A DNA stretch of 64,000 bases from the NCBI RefSeq assembly GCF_027568575.1, contig NZ_JANUVP010000001.1; one strand, written 5' to 3'. How positions within the stretch are numbered: the first letter of the stretch is position 1; every line of letters starts with the position of its first letter. The translations under genes were made by a program, and so were the position numbers. The notes beneath the pieces are model-generated. The model did not search any database and was not told the DNA's origin. It was given only the letters and a program-made list of their open reading frames with translations. Shown here piece after piece: positions 17,277 through 26,262 of the stretch. This DNA comes from Caldifermentibacillus hisashii (GTDB taxonomy: Bacteria; Bacillota; Bacilli; Bacillales; Caldibacillaceae).

Positions 17277-18290
17277 TTACGTCAAGTATTTAAAGAAAAA
17301 GATTTCTAATAATGATTCTTTATTTCCAAAACCTGTTTTCATTTGGTAGTCGATGTCTGCCAACTCATCAATCATGGCTAAAAATTTTTCTTCATCAAAT
17401 CTGTTTGCTTGGGATATTGCCAATTTCACCCGATAAGGATGCGATCTTAAAATCCGTGCAACCTTTTGTTCTCCATACCCTTGTTTTATTAATGATTTCA
17501 CCTGAGCAATAAAACGAATTTGGCTTGCAATGACAGCCAGTATTTTAATCGGTTCCTCATTTTGCTTTAACAAATCATGATAAATTTCTAATGTTTGGTC
17601 CAATTGTTGATGAACAAATTTATCAACAAGAACAAAAATATTATTTTCTAATGATTTTGGGACGAGTAACTGAATCATCTCTTCATCGATTATTTTCCCG
17701 TCACTGTATAAAAAGATTTTTTCCAATTCGTGATTTAATATCGTCAAATTTTGGCCGGTAAACTGATAGAGTAATTCTACGGCATTTGGGGTTATTTCAA
17801 ATCCATTTTCCGTAATACTCTGCCGAATCCAATCTTTTGTATCTTTTTCCGAAAATTTGGCTTCAAGGACAACGGCATTTTTTAACAAATATTTAGTTAT
17901 TTTCTTCCGTTCATCCAGTTTTTTATAAGGAGCAATTAAAATGAGTATCGTAGACGGAACCGGATTCATTATATATTCTTCAAACACCTTCACATTGTGG
18001 TCGACTTTTTCTTTTCCCTTTTCAGCCGTTAAAAAATAAGGATTGTGCATAATGACAACTTTCCGTTCGCCAAGGAAAGGAATCGTTTGACAGTCTTCTA
18101 CAGCCGATTCGACGGTCGTTTCTTCTAAATCATAGATCGATAGATTAAATTCACGTTCCTCTTCCGTCAATGCCGCATCAATCATATATTTCTTTGTTTC
18201 ATTTATTAAAAAATCCTCACTCCCATATAATAAATACAACGGGGAAAATTTTCCTTTCTTGATATCTTTCCATATGTTTAAAAACACCAT
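17277..18290 (-). CDS. holA: DNA polymerase III subunit delta
   Basis: 337 aa (YqeN-like). Clamp-loader subunit that opens the sliding clamp. LYLLYGSEDFLINE at the N-terminus, PFLGERKVVIMHNPYFLT, and a conserved C-terminal LLKQNEEPIKILAVIASQ that packs against the other subunits. No Walker A, as expected for delta. ATG 18290 follows GGAGAG. Confidence 0.95.
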   Translation of the reverse strand: MVFLNIWKDIKKGKFSPLYLLYGSEDFLINETKKYMIDAALTEEEREFNLSIYDLEETTVESAVEDCQTIPFLGERKVVIMHNPYFLTAEKGKEKVDHNVKVFEEYIMNPVPSTILILIAPYKKLDERKKITKYLLKNAVVLEAKFSEKDTKDWIRQSITENGFEITPNAVELLYQFTGQNLTILNHELEKIFLYSDGKIIDEEMIQLLVPKSLENNIFVLVDKFVHQQLDQTLEIYHDLLKQNEEPIKILAVIASQIRFIAQVKSLIKQGYGEQKVARILRSHPYRVKLAISQANRFDEEKFLAMIDELADIDYQMKTGFGNKESLLEIFFFKYLT

Positions 18291-18483
18291 AATCTCTCCG
18301 TTCTTCTGACATGTTTCTTTTATCGTAAATAAAATTCCTTCTTTTCACAAGGGTTAAGTAAAGATTATTAAGGGCAAAACCGAAAAAATATGGAAATGAG
18401 TTTTGGTTCCTTCACAATTAATGAAAGATGTAGATTTTTAGAAAAATTCCATGTATACTAGAATTGATTGAGGAGGGGTGTAT

Positions 18484-18618
18484 GTGAACGAATTTGAACA
18501 AGATGTCCAATCAAAAAGAAATGATTTTATCGATTCTGCTGTTGGGTTCATTGTTTCATTTGGATTTTTTGCAACAATCTTCATCCTTGCCGGAGTTATT
18601 AAAGCAATCGGTTCTTAA
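18484..18618 (+). CDS. yqzM: YqzM family small membrane protein
   Basis: 44 aa from GTG 18484 with GAGGAGGGG upstream; the ATG two bases earlier is followed at once by a stop. Starts NEFEQDVQSKRNDFIDSAV after the initiator and then has one membrane helix (GFIVSFGFFATIFILAGVI). Nearly identical in plan to B. subtilis YqzM, which also lies between comEC and holA. Function unknown. Confidence 0.93.
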   Translation: MNEFEQDVQSKRNDFIDSAVGFIVSFGFFATIFILAGVIKAIGS

Positions 18619-18623
18619 AAAAC

Positions 18624-18660
18624 AGGGGTATCAAAAAGGTGACAACTTTTGATACCCCTT
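18624..18660. terminator. Bidirectional terminator between yqzM and comEC
   Basis: Arms AGGGGTATCAAAA and TTTTGATACCCCT. The minus-strand side has six T (ending comEC), while the plus-strand side has a weaker TTACAATTTTT (ending yqzM). Confidence 0.85.
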
Positions 18661-18780
18661 ACAATTTTTATCTGGATGAAAAGTGAATTTGTTATGCCAC
18701 CTCCATAATCAGATGCATGCGGCAAGCGTCTCTCTCCAGCTATTTCCCTCCTTGACTTGTCGTAAAAAGCTTAAATAAAA

Positions 18781-21099
18781 TTATGGATCTTGTAACACAG
18801 TTGAAAAATTCCCTCTGTTTAAAAAATATTTGTAAGTAACAGCCCCATGAATATCTGTCCTGTAAATCATTACCTTATGCGCATTTAATCGTTCAAGGAC
18901 TTCTTGATGAGGGTGTCCATACCTGTTATCTCTACCGGCGGAAATAACGCCAAATTCAGGCTTTATTTTTGAAAGAAACAGTTCTGTTGTCGATGTTTTA
19001 CTCCCGTGGTGTCCAACCTTCAAAACATCCACTTCCAATTGAGGAAATTGTTCAATTACTTCCCTTTCCCCTATCTCTTCTAGGTCTCCGGTGAATAACC
19101 AGGATTGTCCTCCCAGCTTGCTGTATATGCAAATCGAAGCATCATTGCTTGAAACAGCTGCTTTTTCAGGAGCGATGATAAAAAACTTATGACCCGCTTC
19201 CTCCCACTGCATGCCGGCGGAAACTTTCGTAATCGGAATTCCTCTTTTCTTTGCTTCATTGATAATGTTCAGTTCGATTTCCTTCTTTTCCAGTGTATCA
19301 CCTACAAGAACTTGACCAATACGAAAATTTTCAAGAATTGCTAAGGCCGAACCGGTATGATCACTGTCTCCGTGGGTCAAAATAAGTTTATCGATTTTGG
19401 AAATACCTCTGCTTTTTAAAAACGGAGCGACAATATCTTCCCCCGGATCAAAATTTGTCCTTCGCTCTTGCCAATCCTCCAATGGAAATGTTACCTTTCC
19501 CCCGGTATCAATTAAATAATTCCCTTGATTAAAAGGTAACCGGATAAGGATGCTGTCCCCTTGCCCAACATCAATAAATGTCACCTCGCCCACCGGTGAA
19601 AATTTCACCATGAAAATTTGGAGACAAACAGGGACAACAAATAAGGTAATCAGCAGCTTCTTCTTTTTCAAACCATCCCTTTCCAAGAGGGTAAAGCCAA
19701 TAAAATAAAAAATGAAAAAAGCCAGAAACAGGATAAGAGGCGGTCTACCTAAAACAATATGAAATATATCAAACTGGTAAACCCATTCTGCAAATCGGTT
19801 CACATTTGAAAAAATCAGTGTTAACAAGTTGACACCGAGTTGTCCTATTGCCGGGAAAAGGAAAAGCAGAAAATAAGTCAATAGACATAAAGGGAGAATG
19901 ATGACCGAAAATAACGGTACGTAGATAATATTTAGAAAAATACTGAGAAAGGAAAATTCATAAAAATAATTCAGTAAAACAGGTAAGGCGACTAATTGTG
20001 AAAGCAGTGCAATCCAAAAACCGTTTTCCAAGGAGCTTTTCGTTCTCTCAAAAAGAGATTTTGATAATAATAGACCAAAGGTGACCAAATAGGAAAGTTG
20101 AAACCCTACATGATAAAGAATAAACGGATTTATGAAAACAAAGATAATAAAAGATATAGAGAGAGCATCCACCGGGTGAATGACAGTTTTCCACCTGGAA
20201 AGAAATAAGACAAGCCATGCCATAACCACCGCACGAATCACAGATGGTGCAGCACCGGAAATAACTGCATAGATTGGAAGAAAGCATAACATTCCCGTTC
20301 TTACTGATTCTCTCGAGATTCCGAGCCGCAATAATATAAAATAAACACAACCGCTAATAATTGTTACATGCAATCCGGAAATGGCTAAAAGATGGGATAA
20401 ACCGAGTTGCCGATATGCTTCAGCTGTCGTTTCTTCCATTTGATCATCATTTCCAAACAACAATGCATTAATGAATGGGGCAATCCGCTCCGGAAAATAA
20501 TGGTTAATTAAAGCCATACTTTGCTCTCGGTATTTTAATAAATTTGTATAAAATGTCTCTTTACCCTTTTGACAAGTTCGAATCGTATCAACGGATATCA
20601 AGTATTTAATATTTTGCGTTCGCAAGTATTGACGATAATTGAATGCATTTGGATTGGTCGGTTCCGGCGGTGTTTTCAGTGTTCCATTAACGGTACAAAC
20701 GGTATTCAGCTGAAGAATCGAGGACCATTTTGTCTTTTCTTCTTCAGTCCGAACATAGTAGGTGAGAGCCAATTTCTCTCCCGTAACCGTCTTAACCGTA
20801 GCACTTAATTTATCCCCATCAACTTTCGGATATCCGGTAAACGATATGTTCGTCTCGATTTTCTTTTCTATCGGGTCCTGATTTTGTGACTCGAAATGGA
20901 AAAAGAAAAAAAGAAGACAAATTCCATAGCTTGTTAATAAAATAAGTAAAAATCGCTGTTCAAGACGATGTTGCAGAAGATAAAGATACGATACCATTAC
21001 GGTAAGCCCCAAGGAAAAGTGATGGTAACTTAAAAATGCAAAAACGATTATCAAACCGAAATATATGAATGTTCCGCTTCTTATGGCAACCCCTCCCAT
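18781..21099 (-). CDS. comEC: DNA-uptake channel protein ComEC/Rec2
   Basis: 772 aa, full length. N-terminal membrane helices and soluble DUF4131 region, the multi-pass Competence domain (LLAISGLHVTIISG, GAAPSVIRAVVMAW), then a C-terminal metallo-beta-lactamase-like nuclease domain with FIDVGQGDSILIRLP, LILTHGDSDHTGS and VLKVGHHGSKTST. It carries single-stranded DNA across the membrane in competence. The ATG lies 1 nt after the stop of a 46-codon ORF and has no good ribosome-binding site of its own, so translation may be coupled to that ORF. Confidence 0.95.
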   Translation of the reverse strand: MGGVAIRSGTFIYFGLIIVFAFLSYHHFSLGLTVMVSYLYLLQHRLEQRFLLILLTSYGICLLFFFFHFESQNQDPIEKKIETNISFTGYPKVDGDKLSATVKTVTGEKLALTYYVRTEEEKTKWSSILQLNTVCTVNGTLKTPPEPTNPNAFNYRQYLRTQNIKYLISVDTIRTCQKGKETFYTNLLKYREQSMALINHYFPERIAPFINALLFGNDDQMEETTAEAYRQLGLSHLLAISGLHVTIISGCVYFILLRLGISRESVRTGMLCFLPIYAVISGAAPSVIRAVVMAWLVLFLSRWKTVIHPVDALSISFIIFVFINPFILYHVGFQLSYLVTFGLLLSKSLFERTKSSLENGFWIALLSQLVALPVLLNYFYEFSFLSIFLNIIYVPLFSVIILPLCLLTYFLLFLFPAIGQLGVNLLTLIFSNVNRFAEWVYQFDIFHIVLGRPPLILFLAFFIFYFIGFTLLERDGLKKKKLLITLFVVPVCLQIFMVKFSPVGEVTFIDVGQGDSILIRLPFNQGNYLIDTGGKVTFPLEDWQERRTNFDPGEDIVAPFLKSRGISKIDKLILTHGDSDHTGSALAILENFRIGQVLVGDTLEKKEIELNIINEAKKRGIPITKVSAGMQWEEAGHKFFIIAPEKAAVSSNDASICIYSKLGGQSWLFTGDLEEIGEREVIEQFPQLEVDVLKVGHHGSKTSTTELFLSKIKPEFGVISAGRDNRYGHPHQEVLERLNAHKVMIYRTDIHGAVTYKYFLNRGNFSTVLQDP

Positions 21100-21100
21100 T

Positions 21101-21241
21101 CTATTTATACGTTAACCATGTATAAATTTCCGGCAAAGATGCGAATTCGAGAATTAAGTATACGCACAAAAAAGCCACAACAGCAAACATCATCTTTTCC
21201 TGGTTTCTGAAAAATGCCGGTGAAGCAATCAGCCAAACCAA
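21101..21241 (-). CDS. 46-aa single-span membrane protein between comEB and comEC
   Basis: TTG 21241 follows GAGGGAAGCAA, a good ribosome-binding site. The protein starts VWLIASPAFFRNQEK after the initiator, has one hydrophobic helix (MMFAVVAFLCVYLILEFA) and ends TWLTYK. It starts 18 nt after comEB ends and its stop is 1 nt from the comEC ATG, so the spacing is operon-like. I recognise no family. Its position suggests a membrane partner or translational coupler for ComEC, which is inference only. Confidence 0.6.
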   Translation of the reverse strand: MVWLIASPAFFRNQEKMMFAVVAFLCVYLILEFASLPEIYTWLTYK

Positions 21242-21259
21242 TTGCTTCCCTCTTTTTCC

Positions 21260-21712
21260 TTATATCTTCATAGCAAAAACACTTTTATCAAAATTCACTT
21301 TTTCCACTTTTACGCCGGCCTGCTCCAACAATTCCAATGCATATGGATGGTTTTTATAATCTTCTGCATAATAGATTACTTTAATTCCGGCTTGGATGAT
21401 CGCTTTGGTACACTGCAGGCATGGAAAATGAGTCACATAGATTTCCGCTCCTTCAGTCGGAACGCCAAATTTTGCACATTGAAGAATCGCATTCATTTCG
21501 GCATGGATGGTTCGAACACAATGATTATCAATCACATAACAACCTTTATCAATACAATGATCCCCGCCGGCAATCGATCCGTTATAACCGCCGGCAATGA
21601 TCCGTTTATCTCGAACAATCGTTGCGCCGACAGCCAATCTTGTACATGTACTTCTGGTGGAAATGAGAAAACACTGTGCCATAAAAAACTGATCCCATTC
21701 AATTCGTTGCAC
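21260..21712 (-). CDS. comEB: ComEB, dCMP deaminase family protein
   Basis: 150 aa. Zinc deaminase signatures: TIHAEMNAIL with His and catalytic Glu, and HFPCLQCTKAII with the paired cysteines. dCMP deaminases convert dCMP to dUMP for dTTP synthesis. ComEB sits in the comE operon and has been linked to placing the competence machinery at the pole. GTG 21712 follows GAAGGATGAACC. It is shorter than the 189-aa B. subtilis protein, lacking the C-terminal extension. Confidence 0.93.
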   Translation of the reverse strand: MQRIEWDQFFMAQCFLISTRSTCTRLAVGATIVRDKRIIAGGYNGSIAGGDHCIDKGCYVIDNHCVRTIHAEMNAILQCAKFGVPTEGAEIYVTHFPCLQCTKAIIQAGIKVIYYAEDYKNHPYALELLEQAGVKVEKVNFDKSVFAMKI

Positions 21713-21799
21713 GGTTCATCCTTCTTTCTGTCCATAATTGGTTTCTTGCTATCAATAGTGTAGACTGATTATTTTGTGCCAGTCAATCATAAATGATAT

Positions 21800-21832
21800 A
21801 TCAATCAGTGGGGCTTTATCCCACTGATTGAT
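21800..21832 (-). repeat. Intergenic hairpin between comEA and comEB
   Basis: ATCAATCAGTGGG and CCCACTGATTGAT arms around a 7-nt loop. There is no real T run. The next 35 bp has GGGG and CCCC in a second palindrome. Similar GTGGGG hairpins occur near 7830 and 31150, so this looks like a dispersed element rather than a plain terminator. Confidence 0.45.
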
Positions 21833-21914
21833 TGTTGCACAAATCGGGGCATTTTGATCCCCATTCATTGGAATCCTTTAAGATTGGTAGGATAATTAAA
21901 AATACCTCACTTGT

Positions 21915-22586
21915 TCATTGTACAGTAATTTGATCTTTCAATTTTTCAAACGTTTTTTCACCAATGCCGGAAATATTCATTAAATCTTCCACTTTTTGAA
22001 ATGGTCCGTTTGTTTCCCGATATTCAATAATTGCCTCTGCTTTACTAGGTCCAATTCCCGGCAGCGAATCAAGAGCACTGGCGTCTGCCTGATTAATATT
22101 CACTTTCCCGTCTCCTCCACTGCTTTGTGAACCCGAATTCACCGGGATATTTTCAGCTGCCAAGACTTCTTCACCAATTTTCGGAATATAAATAACCATT
22201 TCATCCATCACCTTTTGAGATAAATTCACCTTTACAATATCGGCATCATCCAATAACCCGCCAGCCTTTTCGATAATATCAATAACCCTTTCGTTACCGG
22301 TAACCGTGTATACTCCGGGATTCATCACAGCACCTTTGATATCGACTTTCATCGGTTGCGATTTCGACGATGCAGCACTATCATTTGAATTTGGATGTTC
22401 TTGCTCCTTTTGGGAATCATTTTCCGCAACTATGTCTTCACTAATCACTTCTTGCCGTTTTATTAAATCCACATCATCATTTTGATTATACAAATAAAAG
22501 ATCGCAGCCCCGACACAAACAAGACCAATGATCAACCATTGCTTTTTTTCCTGTACCCATTGAATGAACATTTGCCCTTTTGTCAT
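21915..22586 (-). CDS. comEA: Competence DNA receptor ComEA
   Basis: 223 aa. Short cytoplasmic N-terminus, one membrane anchor (about 18-35), a Ser/Asn/Glu-rich linker, an SLBB domain (VDIKGAVMNPGVYTV onward) and a C-terminal helix-hairpin-helix pair (LDSLPGIGPSKAEAIIEYR; MNISGIGEKTFEKL). It binds double-stranded DNA outside the membrane and hands it to ComEC. First gene of the comE operon, divergent from comER. Confidence 0.95.
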   Translation of the reverse strand: MTKGQMFIQWVQEKKQWLIIGLVCVGAAIFYLYNQNDDVDLIKRQEVISEDIVAENDSQKEQEHPNSNDSAASSKSQPMKVDIKGAVMNPGVYTVTGNERVIDIIEKAGGLLDDADIVKVNLSQKVMDEMVIYIPKIGEEVLAAENIPVNSGSQSSGGDGKVNINQADASALDSLPGIGPSKAEAIIEYRETNGPFQKVEDLMNISGIGEKTFEKLKDQITVQ

Positions 22587-22645
22587 AAAACATCAATTCC
22601 TTTCATACAGTTAGATGAGATATTTTTTCGAAAAGGAGGGATTAT

Positions 22646-23479
22646 GTGCATATTGGAATCATCGGAACCGGAAATATGGGAACGATTCTTACCGAAGCCC
22701 TCATTAACGGAAAAGCCGTATGTGAAAAAAATATATCAATTACTAACCGTACGATTGAGAAGGCTAACCGGCTGAAACAAATGTATCCCAACCTTCAAAT
22801 CGAAACAGATATAGAGCAATTGGTTGAAAAAAGTGATTTAATTTTTCTTTGTACCAAACCACTCGATATCCATCCGGTTCTTACAAAAATAAAAGATCGA
22901 TTAACAAGGGATCAATGTCTTGTTTCCATCACCAGCCCGATATCGGTTGAACAATTGGAAACAGTTGTCCCTTGCTCTTGTGTACGGGCAATACCGAGTA
23001 TTACCAATCGTGCCTTATCAGGTGTTTGTTTATTGACTTTTGGTGAAAAATGTACCGATGTTTGGAAGAATGTGATGATCGGTTTACTCTCCCATATAGG
23101 AAAACCGGTTATCATTGATCAACAAATAACAAGGGTTGCTTCCGATATCGTCAGTTGCGGTCCGGCTTTTTTTAGTTATTTATTGCAAAAATTTATCGAT
23201 GCAGCAGTAAGTGAAACAAATATTGACAAGGAACTCGCTACAAAATTAGCCGCGGATATGTTTATTGGAATGGGGATGTTAATTGAAAAAAAATATTACA
23301 CTTTTCCAGAACTACAGAAAAAAGTTACAGTAAGGGGTGGTATCACCGGAGAAGGAATCAATGTCTTGGAAGAAAGTGCAATGGAAGATATCTTCAGGAA
23401 AATTTTCAGGGCAACGCATAACAAATTTGACAGGGAAATCAATATCATTAAAAATCAGTTTGAATTTCATAACGTATAA
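22646..23479 (+). CDS. comER: ComER, pyrroline-5-carboxylate-reductase-like protein
   Basis: 277 aa from GTG 22646 with AAAGGAGGG upstream. N-terminal Rossmann fold (IGIIGTGNMGTILTEALI) and a ProC-type dimerisation half (VSCGPAFFSYLLQKF, VRGGITGEGINVLE). In B. subtilis it is divergent from comEA; links to sporulation or biofilm control have been reported, but the substrate is unknown. Most ProC enzymes have a TSPGGTT motif where this has TVRGGITG, fitting the ComER branch. Confidence 0.9.
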   Translation: MHIGIIGTGNMGTILTEALINGKAVCEKNISITNRTIEKANRLKQMYPNLQIETDIEQLVEKSDLIFLCTKPLDIHPVLTKIKDRLTRDQCLVSITSPISVEQLETVVPCSCVRAIPSITNRALSGVCLLTFGEKCTDVWKNVMIGLLSHIGKPVIIDQQITRVASDIVSCGPAFFSYLLQKFIDAAVSETNIDKELATKLAADMFIGMGMLIEKKYYTFPELQKKVTVRGGITGEGINVLEESAMEDIFRKIFRATHNKFDREINIIKNQFEFHNV

Positions 23480-23631
23480 TTACGTATTCGACAAATTCTC
23501 CAAAAATCCTTCTGCTCAAAAAAAATTTTTAAAAAAACTTGTGCGACGCTGGTTAGCGGGTCATAACACAACAAGGTTATCGAAAGACAAACTTTTATTA
23601 TGATCGAAAGCGATCCGTATACCGTCATAAA

Positions 23632-23682
23632 ACAACAAGGTTATCAACAGACTTATGATTCGTCCATTGATAACCTTGTGAT
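23632..23682. terminator. Hairpin between convergent comER and yqeM
   Basis: ACAAGGTTATCA and TGATAACCTTGT arms around a 27-nt loop. A third copy of the ACAAGGTTATC arm lies at 23571-23581, so alternative pairing is possible. T residues on the minus side are limited (TTGTTTTATG). Confidence 0.55.
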
Positions 23683-23688
23683 TGACGA

Positions 23689-24435
23689 TTACGGTTTTTT
23701 TACCGTAAAAAAGATTCTTTCCGTTGTCTCGGAAACAGGTTCATTCGTAAAATCTCCGGTTATTGACAAAATTTGAAAACCGGCTGCTTTTAACCAGTTT
23801 TCATACTGACTTTTAGGATACGTGCGTTGCTTATGTAATTCATCATATCGATCATATTTTCCGCTCTGTTCATCAAAAACAAAAAACGTCAATTCATGTT
23901 CAACCGATAACGGGTACTCACCGGCATAGCTGTTCCAAATATACGAAATATCGTCCCCGTTATACGCAAATGTAGCCCCGGCATAAACATTCTCCATTTT
24001 ATAAGGAGAATGAACATCAAATAACAGTAATCCCCCGTGATTCAAACATTGGAAAACAGATGTAAATGTATTTGCGACATCCTGTTCTGTTTGTAAATAG
24101 TTCAACGAGTCACAAAAAATAATAACGATATCAAAAGAGGAAAACTCGGTAAGCTCGGTCATATTTTGGCGAAAAAACGGAATACGATAACCTTTATCCA
24201 CTGCTTTCTGATATGCGATGGATAACATTTCTTCGGACAAATCAACCCCAACAACGTCAAAGCCTCTTTCAAAAAGCCGGATTGACATTTCCCCCGTTCC
24301 ACAGGCGAGATCTAATACTTTTTTTGCCTCAGGAAAATGGTTATTTACTTGCGTTGTGAGAAATTCCATCCACTGATCATACGGTGCCTCATCCATCAGT
24401 TGATCATAAAGCAGGGAAAAATGTTTATAGTTCAT
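23689..24435 (-). CDS. yqeM: SAM-dependent methyltransferase YqeM
   Basis: 248 aa class I methyltransferase: motif I VLDLACGTGEMSIRLFERG, then VGVDLSEEML and IIFCDSLNYL. Substrate unknown. Its ATG overlaps the rsfS stop in ATGA, so the two are translationally coupled. Last gene of the yqeG-yqeM run. Confidence 0.88.
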   Translation of the reverse strand: MNYKHFSLLYDQLMDEAPYDQWMEFLTTQVNNHFPEAKKVLDLACGTGEMSIRLFERGFDVVGVDLSEEMLSIAYQKAVDKGYRIPFFRQNMTELTEFSSFDIVIIFCDSLNYLQTEQDVANTFTSVFQCLNHGGLLLFDVHSPYKMENVYAGATFAYNGDDISYIWNSYAGEYPLSVEHELTFFVFDEQSGKYDRYDELHKQRTYPKSQYENWLKAAGFQILSITGDFTNEPVSETTERIFFTVKKP

Positions 24436-24788
24436 TGTGAAAGTTCACTCATTACATCTTCTTGCGGGGCATCTCCCCATAAACGTTCAAGGCTGTAATA
24501 GTTTCTTTCGTCCCGGTGAAAAACATGAACGACCACATCCCCTAGATCAACCAAGACCCATCTTGCTTGTTCAAATCCTTCCAAACGTTTGACAGGGTAG
24601 CCTTTTTCATCAACTTGATCTTTAATTTCTTTAACAATGGCTTGGACTTGCTTGTCAGAATTAGCGTGACAAATAACAAAGTAATCAGCAATCAAGGAAA
24701 TTCCTTTCATATTCAATACAACAATATTTTCCGCTTTTTTATCATCAGCTGCTTTGACTGCCGTCAATAATAACTCACGATTTGTCAT
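24432..24788 (-). CDS. rsfS: Ribosomal silencing factor RsfS
   Basis: 118 aa, full length. Binds uL14 and blocks joining of ribosomal subunits in poor growth conditions. Conserved core: LNMKGISLIADYFVICHANS, RLEGFEQARWVLVDLGDVVV and VFHRDERNYYSLERLWGDAP. Start overlaps the yqeK end by 14 nt. Confidence 0.96.
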   Translation of the reverse strand: MTNRELLLTAVKAADDKKAENIVVLNMKGISLIADYFVICHANSDKQVQAIVKEIKDQVDEKGYPVKRLEGFEQARWVLVDLGDVVVHVFHRDERNYYSLERLWGDAPQEDVMSELSQ

Positions 24789-25362
24789 ACGATGGATTAA
24801 TGCCTCCTTTTAGTAAAAAACTGTTATACGTATCAAAAGTGTCTTTATAAATAGCAAAACCTTTCTTAGCTAAAAAAATAATGGTATTTTGCAAAGAACG
24901 AAAAACGGCACCATCCAAATCGGTTTTGGCCAATTCCCTTACTTCCTCTACACCGGGAAAACTTCTTCCCGGTTCAATATAATCGGCCAAAAAAATGACC
25001 TTCTCAAGTGTTGTCATTCCCGGTCTCCCGGTCGTATGATAACGAATCGCATTCAAAATATCTTCGTCATCAATTCCAATCTCATTTTTTATCAAAACAG
25101 CGCCAACCGGACCGTGCCAAATTTCCGTGTTAAATGCTAATAACTCCTTGGGCATACCTTCTTTAATGATAATTTGTTTCATTTCTTCCGCCGGTCGATA
25201 TTTTGCATAATCATGGAAAATTGCGGCAAGTTCTGCTTGCTTCTCATCACAATGATATGTTTTTGCCAATTGAATTGCTGTTTCCATAACACCTAAAGTA
25301 TGAATAAATCGTTTTTCCGGTAAATGTTCTTTAATAATCTCTATTGCTTCATTTCGTTCCAT
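24775..25362 (-). CDS. yqeK: HD-domain Ap4A hydrolase YqeK
   Basis: 195 aa from ATG 25362 (GAGGAG upstream). HD metal-site residues: KRFIHTLGVMETA, AAIFHDYAKY, EIWHGPVGAVL and IRYHTTGRPGMT. YqeK proteins cut diadenosine tetraphosphate symmetrically to two ADP. Overlaps nadD by 14 nt, continuing the run of overlapping genes; pairing with nadD is common in Firmicutes. Confidence 0.93.
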   Translation of the reverse strand: MERNEAIEIIKEHLPEKRFIHTLGVMETAIQLAKTYHCDEKQAELAAIFHDYAKYRPAEEMKQIIIKEGMPKELLAFNTEIWHGPVGAVLIKNEIGIDDEDILNAIRYHTTGRPGMTTLEKVIFLADYIEPGRSFPGVEEVRELAKTDLDGAVFRSLQNTIIFLAKKGFAIYKDTFDTYNSFLLKGGINPSYDKS

Positions 25363-25924
25363 ATAATTTATGCTCCTCAATATAGGAAATCACATGTTCC
25401 GGTAATAAATATTTCACCGATTGGCCATTGGCAATTTTTTCCCTAATCATTGACGAAGAAATATAGATTGACGGAATATCGGCAAATTGAATCGGATAAG
25501 TCGTTTCTCCTTTGGACATCGGTCGCTCGACGCCAATAAATTGAACAAGTTCCATCAATTCTTCTATTTTATACCATTTCGGTAAATAATCAATCATATC
25601 GCCGCCGATAATGAAAAAAAATTCATGATCCGGCTCTAATTGTTTTAATAAAACCATCGTATTGTAAGTATATGATTTTTCTTTCCGTTTTAACTCAATT
25701 GTTTCAATTTTAAACCGGTCATGTTCTTTAATCGAAAGTTCCAACATTCGTAACCGGTCTTGAATCGTTGTGTTTGAAAGCTTTTCTTTATGGGGCGGAA
25801 GATAATTCGGCATAAATCGAATCTCATCCAGTTTATATAAGTTCAGGATTTGATCGGCAATAATCAAATGACCGATATGTGGAGGATCAAAGGTTCCGCC
25901 AAGAATTCCTATCTTTTTCTTCAT
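25349..25924 (-). CDS. nadD: Nicotinate-nucleotide adenylyltransferase
   Basis: 191 aa. Makes deamido-NAD from nicotinate mononucleotide and ATP. Nucleotidyltransferase signature GILGGTFDPPHIGHLIIAD at the N-terminus and the C-terminal ISSSMIREKIANG. Full length; overlaps yqeK at its 3' end. Confidence 0.97.
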   Translation of the reverse strand: MKKKIGILGGTFDPPHIGHLIIADQILNLYKLDEIRFMPNYLPPHKEKLSNTTIQDRLRMLELSIKEHDRFKIETIELKRKEKSYTYNTMVLLKQLEPDHEFFFIIGGDMIDYLPKWYKIEELMELVQFIGVERPMSKGETTYPIQFADIPSIYISSSMIREKIANGQSVKYLLPEHVISYIEEHKLYGTK

Positions 25925-25936
25925 GCCATCATCCTC

Positions 25937-26230
25937 TTATTGCGGTAAAATCAACTGTTTATTTTCCCTTGATTCTTTATAAAGAACAATTGTGTTGCCG
26001 ATTATTTGTACAAGTTCTGCATCTGCCCCGCGTGATAATTTTTCAGCCACCGTCTCTTTATCTTCCTCACAATTTTGCAATACGCTTATCTTGAGTAACT
26101 CCCGTGCTTCCAGAGCATCTGCTATTTGTCTAATCATATTGTCATTCACGCCACCTTTACCGACTTGGAAAATCGGTACGAGATGATGAGCTTTTGACCG
26201 TAAAAATCGTTTCTGCTTTCCAGTTAACAT
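25937..26230 (-). CDS. yhbY: CRM-domain RNA-binding protein YhbY (YqeI)
   Basis: 97 aa from ATG 26230 (AAGGAGTAGG upstream). MLTGKQKRFLRSKAHHLVPI, VGKGGVNDNMI and KISVLQNC match the CRS1-YhbY fold, which binds pre-50S particles. In B. subtilis aroE lies between yqeH and this gene; here only 32 bp separate them. Confidence 0.93.
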   Translation of the reverse strand: MLTGKQKRFLRSKAHHLVPIFQVGKGGVNDNMIRQIADALEARELLKISVLQNCEEDKETVAEKLSRGADAELVQIIGNTIVLYKESRENKQLILPQ

Positions 26231-26262
26231 ATAAATCCTACTCCTTATGAACGTCATATAAA

